From contig CM036624.1 of the NCBI GenBank assembly GCA_020746105.1, positions 27,860,084 through 27,924,083 of the forward strand: a stretch of 64,000 bases of DNA, given 5' to 3'. Under the pieces are notes generated by a model. It made no database searches. It worked only from the letters and a program-made list of their open reading frames with translations, and had not been told where the DNA came from. Positions 21,901-36,692 of this stretch are shown here, in pieces (positions within the stretch are counted from its first letter, which is position 1; the number at the start of each line of letters is the position of its first letter). The DNA is from Trogon surrucura (taxonomy: Eukaryota > Chordata > Aves > Trogoniformes > Trogonidae). The position numbers were made by a program, and so were the translations under genes.

Positions 21901-24036
21901 GTATCTAGTGTCATGTCAGAGACTGAGGGAAGACATCTGCCCAGAGAGCATCCCCCATGGGACTTCAGGGGACCATTCTAAGAGACAGAGCAATTGCTGT
22001 TACATGTCTAATTCCTTTAAACAGAAAACAGAAGTTTAAAATGTTTCCGTATTTATTAGTTGAGGCCATGATCCTCAAAACATCACACAATATTTAATAT
22101 TAATCATAGAAAAATTATATGCAAAGGACTTGTACTTCTGCTGATTTGAAGGCATTAGTAGAATAAGTAACAGTGCTTGTGAAGCTAACAATTTTCAGAA
22201 AATCCACAAGACACTGATTCATTTAACCTCATCTTAGAACTTCTTGCCTCTCAAACATTTTCCTGTTAGAGATACACAACCTTATGAAGATGTTTAGCAG
22301 AAAAAAAGTGATATTACAATCTTTATTATTTTATATTCAAATACATTGTCATTCTACCGAGTAAAGAGATAATCATAAAAGTCCTTTTATGTTTGCATGT
22401 AGTTCTGCGGTTTGAATTGGAAATATTGTGAATTATGAGTCTTTACCTTTGTTTCAATCACAACTGGATCCTTAAAGGAGGAAAATAGTTACCATGCAAA
22501 TGTCACACCATACCAAACAAATGCTGTGCAATTGTTAAAAATGTATTCTAGTTCAGTGGTAAAACCAAATGCAACATATAAATACACATCTCATCTCTTT
22601 TAAAGTCCCACCCTTTATTCTCAAAACATCAGTGGCCCTTTTAATGTCCATATCCTCAGGCACTGTCATCTGCCAAAGGTCTGGTACACACAGAATTGGA
22701 AACTTAGATAAGGGTGATGGAGAAGGTGTAAAAATGGCTCAGAAGGAATTATTATTTGCTGAAGTCCTAGTGAAAATGGAAAAAGAGTGTTTTAAGAGTG
22801 ACCCAAAATCTTATCATTTACCTGCTCAAAAGAAAAAAGACCTAGATCATCCCAGTCTGGTAATAAACCTCTTCTTCTACAGAGTATGGGTATGAAAAAT
22901 AATCCATCCTAAAAATGAATGTGCTTGCCTGTACTTCTGCAGTTCAGGAGCAGCCCAGGAAGGAAAGACATTGTTCCTCTTCTTGCAATCTGTGTCTTCT
23001 TAAGTTCGCCTGCTTTTCCGTACAGACTCAGCTTACTTCTAAGTGTCAGCTGAGTCCTCAATCACAAGCAAGCATCTGAGGGTATGGTTTTCTATTCCAA
23101 TCACCCACTCTAAAAATAGGGGATTTGGAAGATGATAGCAAGCCTTACATGCCTGCTCTCTAGCACCTGCAAACCATGGTGTGGCAAATGCTTCTCCTGT
23201 TGCTAAGAGAAGAGGCTGGAAGAATCGGGTTGGTCTTGAGCTTTGCTCTTCATCATGAAGGGGAGGTTCTTCTGGGAATGATTAGCCAAGTGTGCTATTG
23301 CCACCTCACACTATATTTTGGAATGAAATGGAAGAAGGTGGACTTTAATTTTGTTGATATCTAGAGAGTCTCAGTTTTCATTGCCATCCTCCTCTTCTAT
23401 CCTACAATTTTATCCATTACAGTGTGGGGAAAAAAAGTTGGGAAATATGTGACCTGAAAAATTTAAAGTCAATCTTGGACTGCAAAATAAATCCTAGGTC
23501 AGGACTACTGATTACTTTGCATTCATTGCTAACAGTGTCAAATAAGCGAGGAAGATGAAGATCTATCTTAAAAGCATTGTTACTAAGGTTATTAAAAATA
23601 AAATAAAATCCTGCAATGTTAGATAAAACTGAAAGAGAATGGGTTGGACTATATTTGACATTGCATCGCCACTGGACTTCTTGAACCTGTGTCAAATGCT
23701 AGAAATAATTCTACTTCGAGCTGTAATTGAAGATTCCCTTTTTCCAGATAACTGTGCAGCCGAATAGAAGATTCTTTGATTCTAGAGGTGATAGGAACAT
23801 AAAAATCGTTGGCAATGAGAAGACAGGAGGATGGACTTAAGTCTTCGGGAAGATCCTTTAGCAGGTCTACTCCACCTTTGAAGGAATGTGTCCATTCATG
23901 CTACAATCATTCTGAAAGAGGAACAGTGTTGTCTGTGTTTTATATGACGCTAAGAAACACATCAAAATATGCCTGGTTTATTTTTTACTAAGATCTGCTA
24001 AATTACCAGAAGTACCTATGCCACTGTGTGTATGCA

Positions 24037-24064
<28 letters not shown>
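24037..24064. repeat. Compound microsatellite (TCTG)4(TCTA)3
   Basis: Four TCTG units (24037-24052) run directly into three TCTA units (24053-24064), then TCTC. It is a short compound tetranucleotide repeat and could be polymorphic. Confidence 0.95.
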
Positions 24065-24067
<3 letters not shown>

Positions 24068-24350
24068 CCCACCCTTGGATTTATTTTTTTTTGCCAGGAA
24101 AATAAGTAAATGTACTCCAACAGCAGAAGATAACTTTCAGTTCCAAAGTCCATGAGTTTCCAAATGACTTAGGTGATCTAAGCTGCTATGGCAGGAAATG
24201 CTATGGTCTGAGAATCCATCTCATAACAGCGGTACACTAATTCTTAGCCACTATAGGACATACCGCATTGCCTAAGAGGTCATCCCATGCTGATAGAAGT
24301 GTTGGCAGCTTTCAAGTCACCTTCAGTTCAACACAATTATGTATAATTCA

Positions 24351-24366
24351 GTGGTATATATACCAC
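24351..24366. repeat. 16-bp perfect palindrome
   Basis: GTGGTATATATACCAC is its own reverse complement with no spacer. It is flanked by AT-rich DNA. It may be a chance product of the TA core or a dyad binding site. Confidence 0.85.
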
Positions 24367-27300
24367 ATATTGGCTGCTTACACAGGACCAACGTTTATTC
24401 TGCACATAAATACAAGCTTGCCGCTGAGTAATGAAAGAGGTAAAGGAAGAAAATAGAGCAAAGATCAGAAATGAGAACAGTTCTAATTAATATAAGCAAA
24501 AGTATAGCATAATATACAAAATTGCCCTTAGGAGGCCGTGGGTGGTGATTTATTAGCAGTTTGAGAAATACGATTTTACACTTTAAGATATCAGTTCAAT
24601 AGTCTCCAGAGCCAAGGCTTCTGCTTTCACTGCTGAGCTGCTGTTTGGCTGAGCATTAGTTTCCACTTTGATCCTTCTTGAACAGAAGCTTCCATGGTTC
24701 ATAGCACTGAAAACACAAATTAAAACTTTGAAAAATAATGTTAGTGGAAAATATTGCCTCTCATATACCACAGTTTTGTTTTGAATAAGGCATCTTGGAA
24801 CACTCTCGATTTAACTATTTACATCCTAGAAGAATTTCCATTCTCCATACTTATTCTTAAGGGGCACTATTTCCGGTTCTCTGCTGTTGCAAGCTCTGAA
24901 GGAACTAAGACGATTAATGTAACTACTATATGAAAAGGATGTTCCCAGGATAAGTATATCCTTCAAACTGCATTTCCATGAATGATTGCTACCTCTGAAT
25001 TAAATAGCCAACTGCTGGGACCTGTATAGTTATACTGCTGGGCACTTAGATGGGCTTAGCAGCTCTCAACACAACATAGTTATTCTGGCAAAGGACCATT
25101 CTATAAACACTTTACTGTTTCCTATACAAGTGTTGCATCAAAAGGGGCAAAAATGTCTGGCAGAAGCTAAACCCCCTTGTGTTCCAGCTTGTCCTCAGAT
25201 ATCACAGAGGCTGGGGGCAGTAGGCTTAGGTTCTGAGTGATGCCCAACTCAGCATTTATATTTTGGACAATTATCCTACTTCATATGGTGTGGGAAAGGT
25301 TAATTTCTGAGAGTTAGGCACTCTTGTAATGATTCAACAAAGATGGTTGCCTTGCAGTTAAAACCAAAGTCTAGGCAAACAGTGCCTTACTTCCACAACA
25401 AGCACTATCTTAGTTATCCTTGTATAGCACCACACTGCAACACAATTATGTTTATGCAATTATGGAATGGCAAAGGGTAGAATTGCTTTCAGAAGTTGAC
25501 AATGTCAATCTGAAATATATTGCTACCAAATGCAAATCGATTTTTAAAACTGTTTGCCAGAACTACCAATTCACCATGAAAACATTCCCAGGAGAAACAA
25601 GATACAATTTTACATGAGAATAATTCTGAGCTTGCTAACAAAGAGATATGTTATCACAGAGTAGACAGGGCTAGATCTTATCTGTTGGTTTTGGGATTTT
25701 GTCCATTCATGACAAGTAATGTATAAATGAGGAATATTAATAAACATATCCACTCAAAAAAAAAAAGTATCCTCAGTCTTTCTTATCTTTACTCTGCACG
25801 GAAAGATTTGTTGTTAGGGTAAAGAGATATTAAATGACTACCAGAAGTACTTCTTAAACTATTGTAACACTTTCTTTAGATGCTCAAACTTCATGAGGTT
25901 TAGTCTGAAGACTGTGTTATTACAGCCATGCCAAGTTAAACAATTGTTTTGGTGTTCCTAAATGTTGTTATACTGCATTCACTTAAAGTCAGTAGAAAGC
26001 TATGAGATCCTTGTCTTTGTCTTGAACAAGAAAGAGGTGTGTATTTTACTTTCAGGTAGCTGCTGGATGTGAGATTTCCCAAAACTCAAGAGAAAAACAC
26101 ACTGAAGTAAAAGTCAAGGGCTTGTCTGATCAAGTTTAGAGGTTGGTGTCAGACCACACTGTAGTTGACCTTGCACCATCAGTCCAGGAGGCTGCTTTAT
26201 CTTCAGTATGCTTCCCCTCACAATAGTAGGAGAAAAGGCAAATTTTGAGCAAGAGAGATGCAATATAATAAAACAACTGTCACAGAAGAAAGCAGTGAAG
26301 TGTTGATGGCAGCATGACTACTTAAATCTGGAACATCTCTTTTCCTAGGTTTCCTAGACTCAAAGTAAGATGCACATAATTTCAGGCACTTGTATATCAA
26401 ACTCAAAGGTATTGAATACAGCTCTCATTGTTATTTTTAAAAAGGAAAAAAATCTACACCAAGAGGATCATCAGGAACTCAGCAGAAGCTGCTGCTTTCT
26501 TCACATTTCTGCATTTCAAGAACAGGCTACTGGATCTTAGCTCAGGCTCTCTTTAAGCTTACCAGGAGCTGTGAAACCAAGTCTCCCCTGACCTGGGCAT
26601 CACAACAAAACTCACACTCTTCAAAGTCAAGATCTTCAGGAAGATAAAGTTGTACCTTTGAGAGTAAGAGGAGCTAAGACCTGTATAGAGGCTGTGAAAT
26701 CAACAGGACCAGTGAGAGATTGATGCAGGATTTTGCCTTTGTAGAAAAAGCTGCTTCTTGATGCCAATTCAGACTGAACTGAGGTGACTCAGCTGCTAAA
26801 CCTGATTTCAGGACTAAACTCTCCTTTCAACTGCTGCCTTGTATACAGCAAGCAAACATCACAGAGCAAATAGAATGTTACATATCTAGCAGCTGTACTA
26901 ATATGGTTTCTATTAACTTCTCTCCCCTCTACCCCCAAAAAGCCTTCTAATTCCTGTATTCCTCTGAGCTTGTAGGCAATTGTGCTGACACAGGTAAAGG
27001 GGCAAATAGCAGCAATCATTTGTTCTCCCTTGCATTGATTCTGCCACGGAGAACCATAAACAAAGCCTTCAAAGGGCCTGATCCAATCTCTTGCTGGAAA
27101 GTCAACGCCATTCCTCACTAAACATATAAGTAACACATGTCTAAAGGAAAGGTCAAACATCTGTGCACAAGATGTACATAATCCTACACAAAACTACCAA
27201 TTCATCATCCTCAAGCAGATAATATAGATATTTTACTATTACGGATTTAATTTCTAGTTTCAGCTAGAAATTTACATGCGTTATTCCAGGAAACCCAGAG

Positions 27301-30300
27301 GAGGAGGGAATTATAAAGGCAGTAGTAGAAGTTGTATGTGTTTAAACTACGTCTGTAAATCTCTGTGAAAAGCTATACATACTGAATGCTAAGGGAAAGC
27401 ATCTATGATAAAGGGCATACAGTCTATGAGTAGTTATAACACAATGAACTTGAAAGTGACAATCCAAGTATGAGGAAGAGCATTGCTCAGACCAAGCCCA
27501 AATGAAACTTAGATTGAACAGTCTGGCAAGGTGAAAATCTTGTGAAAATTTCTGACTTGTATGCAATATGGAAAACTCATTCGAAAATGGGAAGAAGGAA
27601 AAAATAACTCCAAAAGTGGCTTACCGGTCCTACAGGATGGGCCAAGCCCTCAAAACCTCTAGATGGGCAATATTTATCATTTCACCTCTCCCAATCATCA
27701 CTTCCTTGGACTATAGACCCAGATTAATCTGCTGGGTCACAAATTTATTAGAAAATTGCAAGCAAAGGGTAGCATTACAAAGGTCTGGGTCCTGGGAAGA
27801 AATTCTTCTTGTAACATGTAAGCCAAAAGCATCCACATACGAAAAAAAGAAAGTTGTACTTGGTGAGAGGTAATATATACATATACAGGCATGCAGGATT
27901 AATCAAATGCTGTCTTTGTGCTTAGGTTGGAGACAAGGAATAAGAAATGGTCATATCCTTTGTTCCTGCTGTCACTAGAGGTGCTGTAACGAGGCTTCAT
28001 AATGTATCTTTCTCAGTTTTATGTGTAGCATAAGAACAATAGCAACAATAAAGAGAACAACTAGAGAAGACTCAGAAAACATGGCAATGGGGCAGGAGAA
28101 TGAGGTGCCATACACAATACATAAAGACCAGTGAGTCAGACATCATCAATAATGTAGGTCAGCAAGAATGTCTAAGAGTAAAACTGTGAAAGGTTTCTGC
28201 AATTAAGAAAAGAAATCTTTTGACCCCATAGCATGTCTTATGAGATGAATATCCCATGGCTACAATTAAAAACACTTTTTGGGTTGTTGACCCTCTCTGT
28301 ACATATACCCTGAGCTTTTAAAGTATTTGTTCTTTAAGGTGAAAGGAAGAGACCATGATGGTAAAAGAGCTGAAATGGAAGTCGCCACCGGCAAATTTCA
28401 CTTCATTTTTTTTTTCTTAATTGCTACCCTGTTTGGAAAAAAAAAAAAAAAGAGAGGGAAAAAAAGATTTACTTTCAAAGCCATATTTAAATTGTCTTTT
28501 CTCCTCTGTTTATCAATAGATTTAATTTTGATAATTTAATTAAATCAGCCTACATATCTCTTAAGCTTAAACACCTTCAGATGTTCAGAATCACATGTAC
28601 ATCAAATGACAAGTAGAGCTCTCTCAATAGGGGCTAAATGCTCTCACAGCTACTTACAGTCAGGCCCTGCTTTTTCCAGCAACAAACCACTGTTAAGTGA
28701 AAAAAAGTAATATGCTTTTGGTTTTATCTATTGTTCATTGACCTACAGCAATGCCAGCAATATGTACAGCAATACATCTGTTTAATATAGTGCTATGTGT
28801 TTCCTACAGCCTTCCATATAATTCTACACAAACTACTTCAATAGGTGAATTAATTATATTTGCAGTTGCTATAAATCAACATAGCTTCATTACAGTTAAT
28901 AGAACTATCCTGATTTATGCCAGAATATATTTTAATTAAAAAAAAAAGTTTACTGAGCCACAATTTGATGCAGAGACATTTCTTAATTTGTTCTCTTTCT
29001 GCAAATTTTCTTCCTCATGAAATGTAACAGCAGAATGTTCACAGTCAAAAATTAAGTGGCATAGACACAGCCAGAAAAGGTGTATGACGCTCAGAAAAGA
29101 TGCATAATAGTGCTGATGATGCTCATTTTAGAAATCGCTTTTCTAACCCCACAATATTTCTGTATTCTATCAACCTCACTAACATCACTAATGTTACTTT
29201 AAGCTTTGAAAGCGGTAGGTTTGCTGATGCCATGAATTTCCTATGATGGTTTCTTTTACCAAAAACATCCTCCTCTCTTTTTCATTATTCTGTGAACTGA
29301 AAAAAATCAGGTTGATTACCACATTGTGTCACAAAAATATGAACAGAAGAGAAACATCCGTCCATTAGTCTGAAGATGTCTGGCCTTCCATTGCTCAGCT
29401 TCCCATAGCATTTAACTGTGCTGAAGTAATCACATTCTAGTTTTTAGAAAATGTACCCTTAATTATATAGCTATCTTGAAGACCAAAAAAAATATCCCCC
29501 CAAACCCAGATAGTTTTTCTTGGCTCTCAGAAGACAGAATTTCACGCCCTGATGATTTTTTAAAAGGAATTGAAAAAGTAAGTCTGAATAGTTTGAGAAT
29601 AAATTACTCCAGCATGAAGTGAAGTCTCATTCACCAATACTTACAAATAGCTTAAGCAAAGGTAAAATAATGTGTATTGTAATTAATATTTTAATTTGCT
29701 AAGAAAAGCTAAATAGTGATTAAACCCTTTCCCCTTCTCCTTCCTCCTGATAATAATGAAGCTAGGCAATTTCAAGAGAAGCAGAGCAGCCAGGAGTTTA
29801 ATGTTGTTGATTAAGATCATGTTTCCATGCTGGCTATTATGTCCCTCTTTAAAAGACGAAAACAAAACCAAACCTTATTTCCTTTTAGAGCTACAGGGTT
29901 TCTCCTGCCTTCATAAGACAGACAACAAGAAAATGTTTAGGTATAATTAAAAGCAATTAGGCTCATCAAGGCTCATTTCTGGTCTAGCTCCACTTCTTCT
30001 CCCTACAATGCGTGCTAATTGCTGCTTCAACATACCAAGTATCATGGGTTATTTTTTTTGTACTTCCACAAACAAGACTATTTGGTCATTACCAGCTTTG
30101 ACAGTGTGAATAAGAGACTCCTGATTAGCTTTTTGTTTGCTTTTTAAAAGATTTATACTACACGTCCTATTGAATCTGATAATAAAGAATAATAAATTAA
30201 CACTTACCAGTTATGTAGTAACTTCTGCTAGAAGATCTCAAAGTTCTTTGCAAACATTAATGAATTAATTCTTTCAACAGTTGTTCATAATAGGTGTAAT

Positions 30301-33300
30301 CATCATAATTTTGTGAACTACTGAACACAGACACAAAGAGGTTGGGCAGCACATTTAGAATTACAGTCAACAACACGTTATGATGTTGGTCCCCTCTTCA
30401 CACACAACAGAAATATTAGCTCGTTTGCCATAAATGTGTCCCCTGTGTAACTTCTGTTATATATGGGTTTGATTCATTGATAATCAGGTAATTTAATTTA
30501 TTGAAATGTCTAAACTTCAAAGAGAGGTTTCTAGTGGGAAATTAGTAAGAGGCAGATATCCAGAACTAGATACAAAAATGTTCAAGTGCATCTACATTAT
30601 GTGTTGCAGTAGAGGACATTAGGTAGTTTGGTTATTGGAAGTAGAAAAGGTTCATTAGCACAACCCTCTGATTATCAGTTCCTGACAGCAAACCCATGAC
30701 TGCTCAACTCTCAGAGACACCTTCATGTAAAACTGCACTCCACCTACCCAACTCAACAGCTCTCCAGCTGAGTTGGATGTCACACACACTTAGTTTTTCC
30801 ACTAGAAAATTTCTTTCTTTACAGCCTTCAAGTGTAGAACACACAAACAATAAACTTCATGCATGAATTTATGATTTTGAGCATGCTTTTATGGTTTTGA
30901 ACATTTTTGAACACTAAACAATACGTCCTCCAACAGTGAAAGATGGGTAAGATCACTTGCATGGACAGCATATAAGAGAGAGCAGCTGATGCATTAATTT
31001 CACTTCTTTGTACACAGCAATTTGTTCATGCATCACACGTCCAAATAACTATGAATGAGATAGTTGACAAGCCCCCACCAAAGCCCAGTCTGGATCCATA
31101 AATTAGGCAATTGTCCAATCTCCTCACCTTTTAGGCCTGTCTACTAAATGTAATCAAATAGATTAAGCTTCTCACGGAACAGGAGTGCCCAGTCATCACG
31201 TGTAAAACCTAGACACAATTGTTTGCCTTGGAGGCACTTAAGCTCATGTGTCCAACCTCCCACCTCTCTATCTACAAAGTCATGAGGTGGAGGAAAGAAG
31301 TTAACTCTTGTGTAAAATGTTTTGTTTTGATAAATATTTAACAATTAAAAATAAGAGTACAGACAACTACACGAGCAATACCACATCTGAGCTTTGCCAC
31401 TTAAAAAATTTATTTCAGGCCCATCTGTGCCACTGACGGTGGCTAGCACGCTGGTTTGAGAGGTAAGAGAAGGACTGAAATCCACAGAAGATGAGGAGAG
31501 AACTGTACCCAGTTTGCCACATGTTGGCTGACTGGTCTGGCTACACAAAAACTGTGCAACATAGCAGCACGGTGCCAGCCTCCATTCTACAGTCCCAAGA
31601 AGAGATTTCAGATCACAACATTTCTAAGACATGGCAACACATGTCATTGCAGGCAGCCTCAGTGACTGAATGGCACAGTAAGTTCCTATACCATCTGAAT
31701 TTGGGTGTTCTCTGAAAACGTATCTAATAAGCAGGATCATGCTGCTACTTTTCTGTCTTTCACAAAGTGAAAGATACTCACTCCAGCTCTGCAGCTTTTA
31801 GGTGTCCTGATTTGTCATCTGCTTCCAAGTAACTAGGAAATTTAGGATTATTATTACGCCCCTCCACACTAATATCTCAGCGGAGCTGAAAGATCGGTTA
31901 CAAGGTGCACTATACACTTTTTTTTTCTTGACATTTATAATGAGGAGACAAAAAGGAATTTTTCAGATTCATAAATTGAATCAATTTAAAAAAAATACTT
32001 TACAAAATGCCCCCACTTCTAGTATTTCCATATTCCTTTTTAGCAGACCTGCTGAGTACCAGTTATCATACCTGATATACAAACTCCCTGAAGAGAATCT
32101 AAGTCCCCGTTCAACCACATGCTGCATAAAATCTTCTACACCAAGGACAACAAATTATTTACTTGCTTAAAGTTGTCCTTAACTGAATGGGAGCTTAATG
32201 CCCTCCTTTCTGCCACACCTGTTCAGCAAAGAAAGCCTCTCTAGACCAATCTTCTAGCTTCCCATTCTTCAATATTCAAACATTTGTTTTGTAGGACTAG
32301 AGAGTATTTTGAGACCCATAGATTGCAATATCCTTCTCAGTCACTGTTTTAGACCTCTGTTCCTGAGTAAAAGTACATACCTCACTGTCTGGCTCATCTT
32401 CAAGATAACCAGCAGCTGCTCTGGACTCATACAGAAAATGTTTTGCAGTAGGTGGGAATGAAGCATCTCCAGAATGGGCTTTAGACTTTACAACAGAGAT
32501 ACACAATGCAAAAGGGCAGAGAATCGAAAAACTTCTGTTATTTGCTAGTCACAGGGACTAGATCCAGTCCAATAGTACCTTACATCAGTTACCATGGACT
32601 TCCTGCTGACTGAAAAAGCCAGAAATCACTTTGACATTTAGCAACCGAATCATGCTGCATTTTATCCAAGACTCCCTTGAGACCAAATGGTGAAAGGCAC
32701 TGGAGAATTTCTCCCATGTAAAACCTCACACAGTTTTCCCCCACTAGAGTGGTAGGATACAGGTAGACTTGTACAGATCACAGTTAGTTGTCAGCTCAGA
32801 CAGCAGTTTACTTGGAGGTTAACATAAATGTTCTGACCATGTTGTTTACTGGGTATGCTTCTGAGGTTTGGTTAGTTCACTAATTCCTTTTTTTTTTGAA
32901 GCAGTTCTAATAGTTGGTTTAGGTTTTCTGATAATGACAGCTTGAGAACTCCTTTCACTATTCTAACAGTTGATTAAGTGGTGTTCTTGTTTTCAGACAA
33001 ATAATCAAGGGTGCCATGAATTTTCTCCTATCCAGAAATTCAATTAATGCCCAGATATTTGTCCTTTCCTGTGAAACCTGCTACTGCACAACAAAAGGAC
33101 AGACAAGTGTTATACTAGTGCACCCATTTTCAGGGTAAGAGGTAGAATACTGTTTCTAGAAAAGCATGCTGGGTTATTTTTTTCTTTTTGTCCACGACTT
33201 TGAGATACTAGATATTAAAAGTTTAGGCCTTTACTACCCTCTATGGCATCTTATTGAGATTTAAGGCATACACATGCCATGGCTGAAACACCACCTCTGA

Positions 33301-35504
33301 ACAGTAGTTTCAACTGATGAGGTGCTGCATAAAGATTCAGTGATGTTCAACTGTCCTATCAGTTTTCAGTCCTAACCAAAGAACTATTGATTTTTAACTA
33401 CAGTGTCATGGATTATATTACTGCAAATGAGTTAGGTAGAAGCTTCCTTTAATAATTAAAGAGAGATGAAAAGGGAACACAGTTCTTGGATTACCTGTGA
33501 CTTTGCATTTTGCTTCAGTTTCGATCTGGAGCAGGTAGATGAATGGTTTACATAGAAGGTCACACAACTTCATTAACTTAACTCTGGAAGACTGTGCAGC
33601 ATAAATAAATAAATTAATAAATGTATACACATATCAGGCATTTACCTGATGTTCACAATCCAAGCTTTTAACTGAATACAATACTAGTCTGGAGTGCTCT
33701 TTAGCTTCTAATAAAAGCAGCCTAGGGTAGAATTTCCAGAGCCTACCTCTAGGACTTCAACCACTTCTGTTTCCTTTATCTGCTATATTTTTGATCAGGG
33801 ACAATAGGTATTTTCAAAAGTATCATCTGAGATGATTCCAAGGCTTTTCCTCTCCTGCAAACACGAAGTCCTTTAGCAGAATCCCTGTTTTTGTGTATTC
33901 CCTTCAAGCTGATCGTTTCAGCCTTTACCTGCAGAAAACATCAGACACAAGTTATTATGAAATAACATGCGAATGTTTTCTAATATTAAACTTGCTGGGT
34001 CTTAACTGCTTTCAACATTATTACATTAAAAAATGCAAAAAAGTTTCCTTTCTAATCCCCCAAAAGTGATTGTCTAGATGCACAGAAGATGGAAATGTCA
34101 TGTTTCCACCTGGAACTGTTCAGATATTGAAATAAAGAGAAAAGACAAAAGATGGGACAACAGGGTCTTGAAAGATCTGGAATTTAAGTAAATGAAGCAC
34201 TGCTAAATTACTAATTGTGATCAGTTTGCGTAGCCTCTGCTTCCCAGTCAAAGTGAAAGGTAATTTCAGCATCCCAGACATGCTTTTATATTCCCATCCC
34301 TTTGGCCTGTGTATCACACCTCCAGCTATGCATTCAGCACTACCCCCATGTTGCCTGTAAGCAGTGTGGCATTTTATTGTATTACTTTGACATGGGCTCC
34401 CTACGGGAGTTTATGATGTGGCATTTTCAAGACAACCACATGGTTTCTAGTACTCTAAACATTCTTCCCTTCCTTGCCTTTCTTAAGAGTCCAAATCAGT
34501 TTTGTTTTTCATGATCTGTATATTGGTATTTCCTCAGAAGTCTACAGCTGTCTCATGCTCTCCACAACACAGAGAGATCTAGTACAACTCGGACTGTGTA
34601 CAAGTGGCATTATTCTTTCAAAAAATAAAACACTTTACAGCCAGTTTCTCGAAAACAATTCTTTATGTAAATATGATCTTAGTACTTATGATGACTTGGG
34701 TTTTTATGCCTTTTAAAAACGTATCAAATGGACAAGTAACATTTTCATGCTTTAATAAAGGGTATGCATCTCTCTCACTTCAAAAGAATGGGGTTTTTAG
34801 AATAAAGGCTACAGAACACCTGGTGCCTATCACAGAAATCACCCTTACTGGAAAACAAAGCACATACTTATCTATCACTTGATGGAGGCAGTACAAAAAG
34901 GGCAAAAATACAATACCTGTGAAAAAAAGAATAGCTGGCGTTTCAGATTTCTGCTTCCAGCTCTCAGGTATGGTACTTCTATTTTTTATGGCACATGTTT
35001 TACCACACATTTCTTACATTACAAATGAATCTACTCTAGGGTCGCTGAAGCTGGGTACAACACGACCAGATACACAGCAATACAGCAGGAGTGATATACA
35101 GCATGTCATTTGTGTGAAACAAATTGGTACCCAACCTATGGTATCTATGTTTGTTATCTGGTTGAAGGAGATAACACTGTTTGTGAAGTACATCACATTT
35201 GTTATCTTGCTGTAACACAGATTTCTCCTGAAATGACTTGCTCTTGTATCACTTATGAATAGATGGAAGAAACGGAAGAAACTTAGTGTAGGTGCTTTTG
35301 TATGAAGAAAGGAAATGCCCTTAACAACAAGTTCTCAGATTTAATTCCTAACGTAAATACAATTTCAATTTGACTTAACCTAGGGAAGAAACCTCTGATT
35401 TAACATTTACAAAAATAGTTCTTGAAGAGATCCATAGGATTTTATTTTTTAATTTGTCCTTGATTAAAATCCAGATTATGATCCATGATCACAATGCTGA
35501 GTGC

Positions 35505-35559
35505 TGAAATCACTCATGTGATTTCAATCGCAATTATTACTCAATTGCATATGAGTAAT
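35505..35559. repeat. Two back-to-back inverted repeats
   Basis: The first has arms TGAAATCAC (35505-35513) and GTGATTTCA (35518-35526) around TCAT. The second has arms ATTACTCA (35536-35543) and TGAGTAAT (35552-35559) around 8 nt. Both are perfect and lie 9 nt apart. The half-sites resemble homeodomain or bZIP cores (TAAT, TGAGTAA). Confidence 0.8.
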
Positions 35560-36116
35560 TACTCACGAGTGGGAGAAATGGCTGCAAGCATTTCCTTTAA
35601 TCCTGAAACTTTTCTCTTCAGAGACTCTTTCAGCCTTTGGCTTCTAACTTGGTTACATGCTGAACTTTTATTCTGCCTCTCCTGTTCCTCCTTGACATTT
35701 TAACTCTTGTTGTTGTTCTTACTGAGTAAACTGGCTTCAGGATACATTTAAGAATATTAATATATTAATACTGCAACCTACTGAAGGTGATGAAACTTGT
35801 TAAAATGTAAATTATCTTATGTAAATATTTTTTTCCCTATTTTAATTTAATTCCAATAAAGGAAAAAAAATGGTCCAGAAATGCCAAATTTAATACTAGT
35901 AAAATATAACTAACTGAAACCAGCCAAACTTTTGAGGTGACTATCCATACAAAACAGCAGTGGAATAAGAAAAACAAACAAAAGTGAGAGAAGGCTTGAA
36001 ATTGCACAACGGCACCTCAGTAGAGAGCAACGCACTGTACTTCCCTGTGAGTTGAGAATGCCAGCTGCAGAGGTCAGCTCTTTTGGTTAGTTTATTTGGT
36101 TTTCAAACAAATAAAA

Positions 36117-36692
36117 AAGGCTAACTGTATCCTGGGCTGCACTTGCCAAACAAGTCAAGGGGGGTGATCCTTCCCTGCTACTCAGCACTGGTGAGGTCGC
36201 ACCTGGAGCACTGTGCCCAGATCTGGGCATCCAAGTATAGGTAAGACATGGACATACTGGAGATAAGGGCGACAAAGATGATGAACTATCTCTCCTTTGA
36301 GGAAAGGTTGAGAGGGCTGGGACTGTTCAGCCTGGAAAAGGCTCATGGGGGATCTCATCAATATGTATAAACACCTGAAGGGAGGATGCACAGAAGAGGC
36401 AGCCAGGCTCTTCTCAGTAGGGCCCAGTGATGGGACAAGAGAACATGGGCACAAACTGAAGCACAGGAGGTGCTGACTGAACGTCAGGGAACACTCTTTC
36501 ACAGTGAGGATGACTGAGCACTGGCACAAGTTGCCCAGAGAGATTGTGGAGTCTCCCTCCCTGGAGATATGCAAAAACGATCTGGATATGGTGCTGGGCA
36601 GCTGGCCCCAGGTAGTCCTGATTGAGCATGGGGGTTGGACAAGATGACCTCCACAGGTCCCTTCCAACTTCAATCATTTTGTGATTTTGTGA
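36117..36692 (+). mobile_element. CR1 non-LTR retrotransposon, 5'-truncated 3' fragment
   Basis: Clear CR1 signature in sense orientation. TCCTGGGCTGCACTTGCC and CACCTGGAGCACTGTGCCC lie near the start, followed by AGCCTGGAAAAGGCTC and ATCTGGATATGGTG. The conserved 3' tail contains GGTTGGACAAGATGACCTCC and CCCTTCCAACTT. The end (about 36675-36692) has two copies of the 8-bp ATTTTGTG unit, the short terminal repeat type that CR1 uses instead of poly(A). About 580 bp remain, equal to the last part of the reverse-transcriptase ORF plus the 3' UTR. The coding frame is interrupted, so the element is dead. CR1 copies are normally 5'-truncated with no target-site duplication. Confidence 0.95.

Larger units (their letters stand above)
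18995..36116. other. Intergenic, no gene recognised
   Basis: About 17 kb of AT-rich sequence with only short, unrelated open frames. It contains a tetranucleotide microsatellite (24037-24064), a 16-bp palindrome (24351-24366), A/T runs (for example around 20201, 25757 and 28439) and an ATAA-rich stretch near 33601-33622. A pair of dyads lies at 35505-35559. No tRNA, rRNA, snRNA or interspersed repeat was recognised. Confidence 0.65.

Noticed and set aside
36182-36673. 163-codon minus-strand frame
   Set aside because: It is antisense to a CR1 fragment and is a by-product of the repeat.
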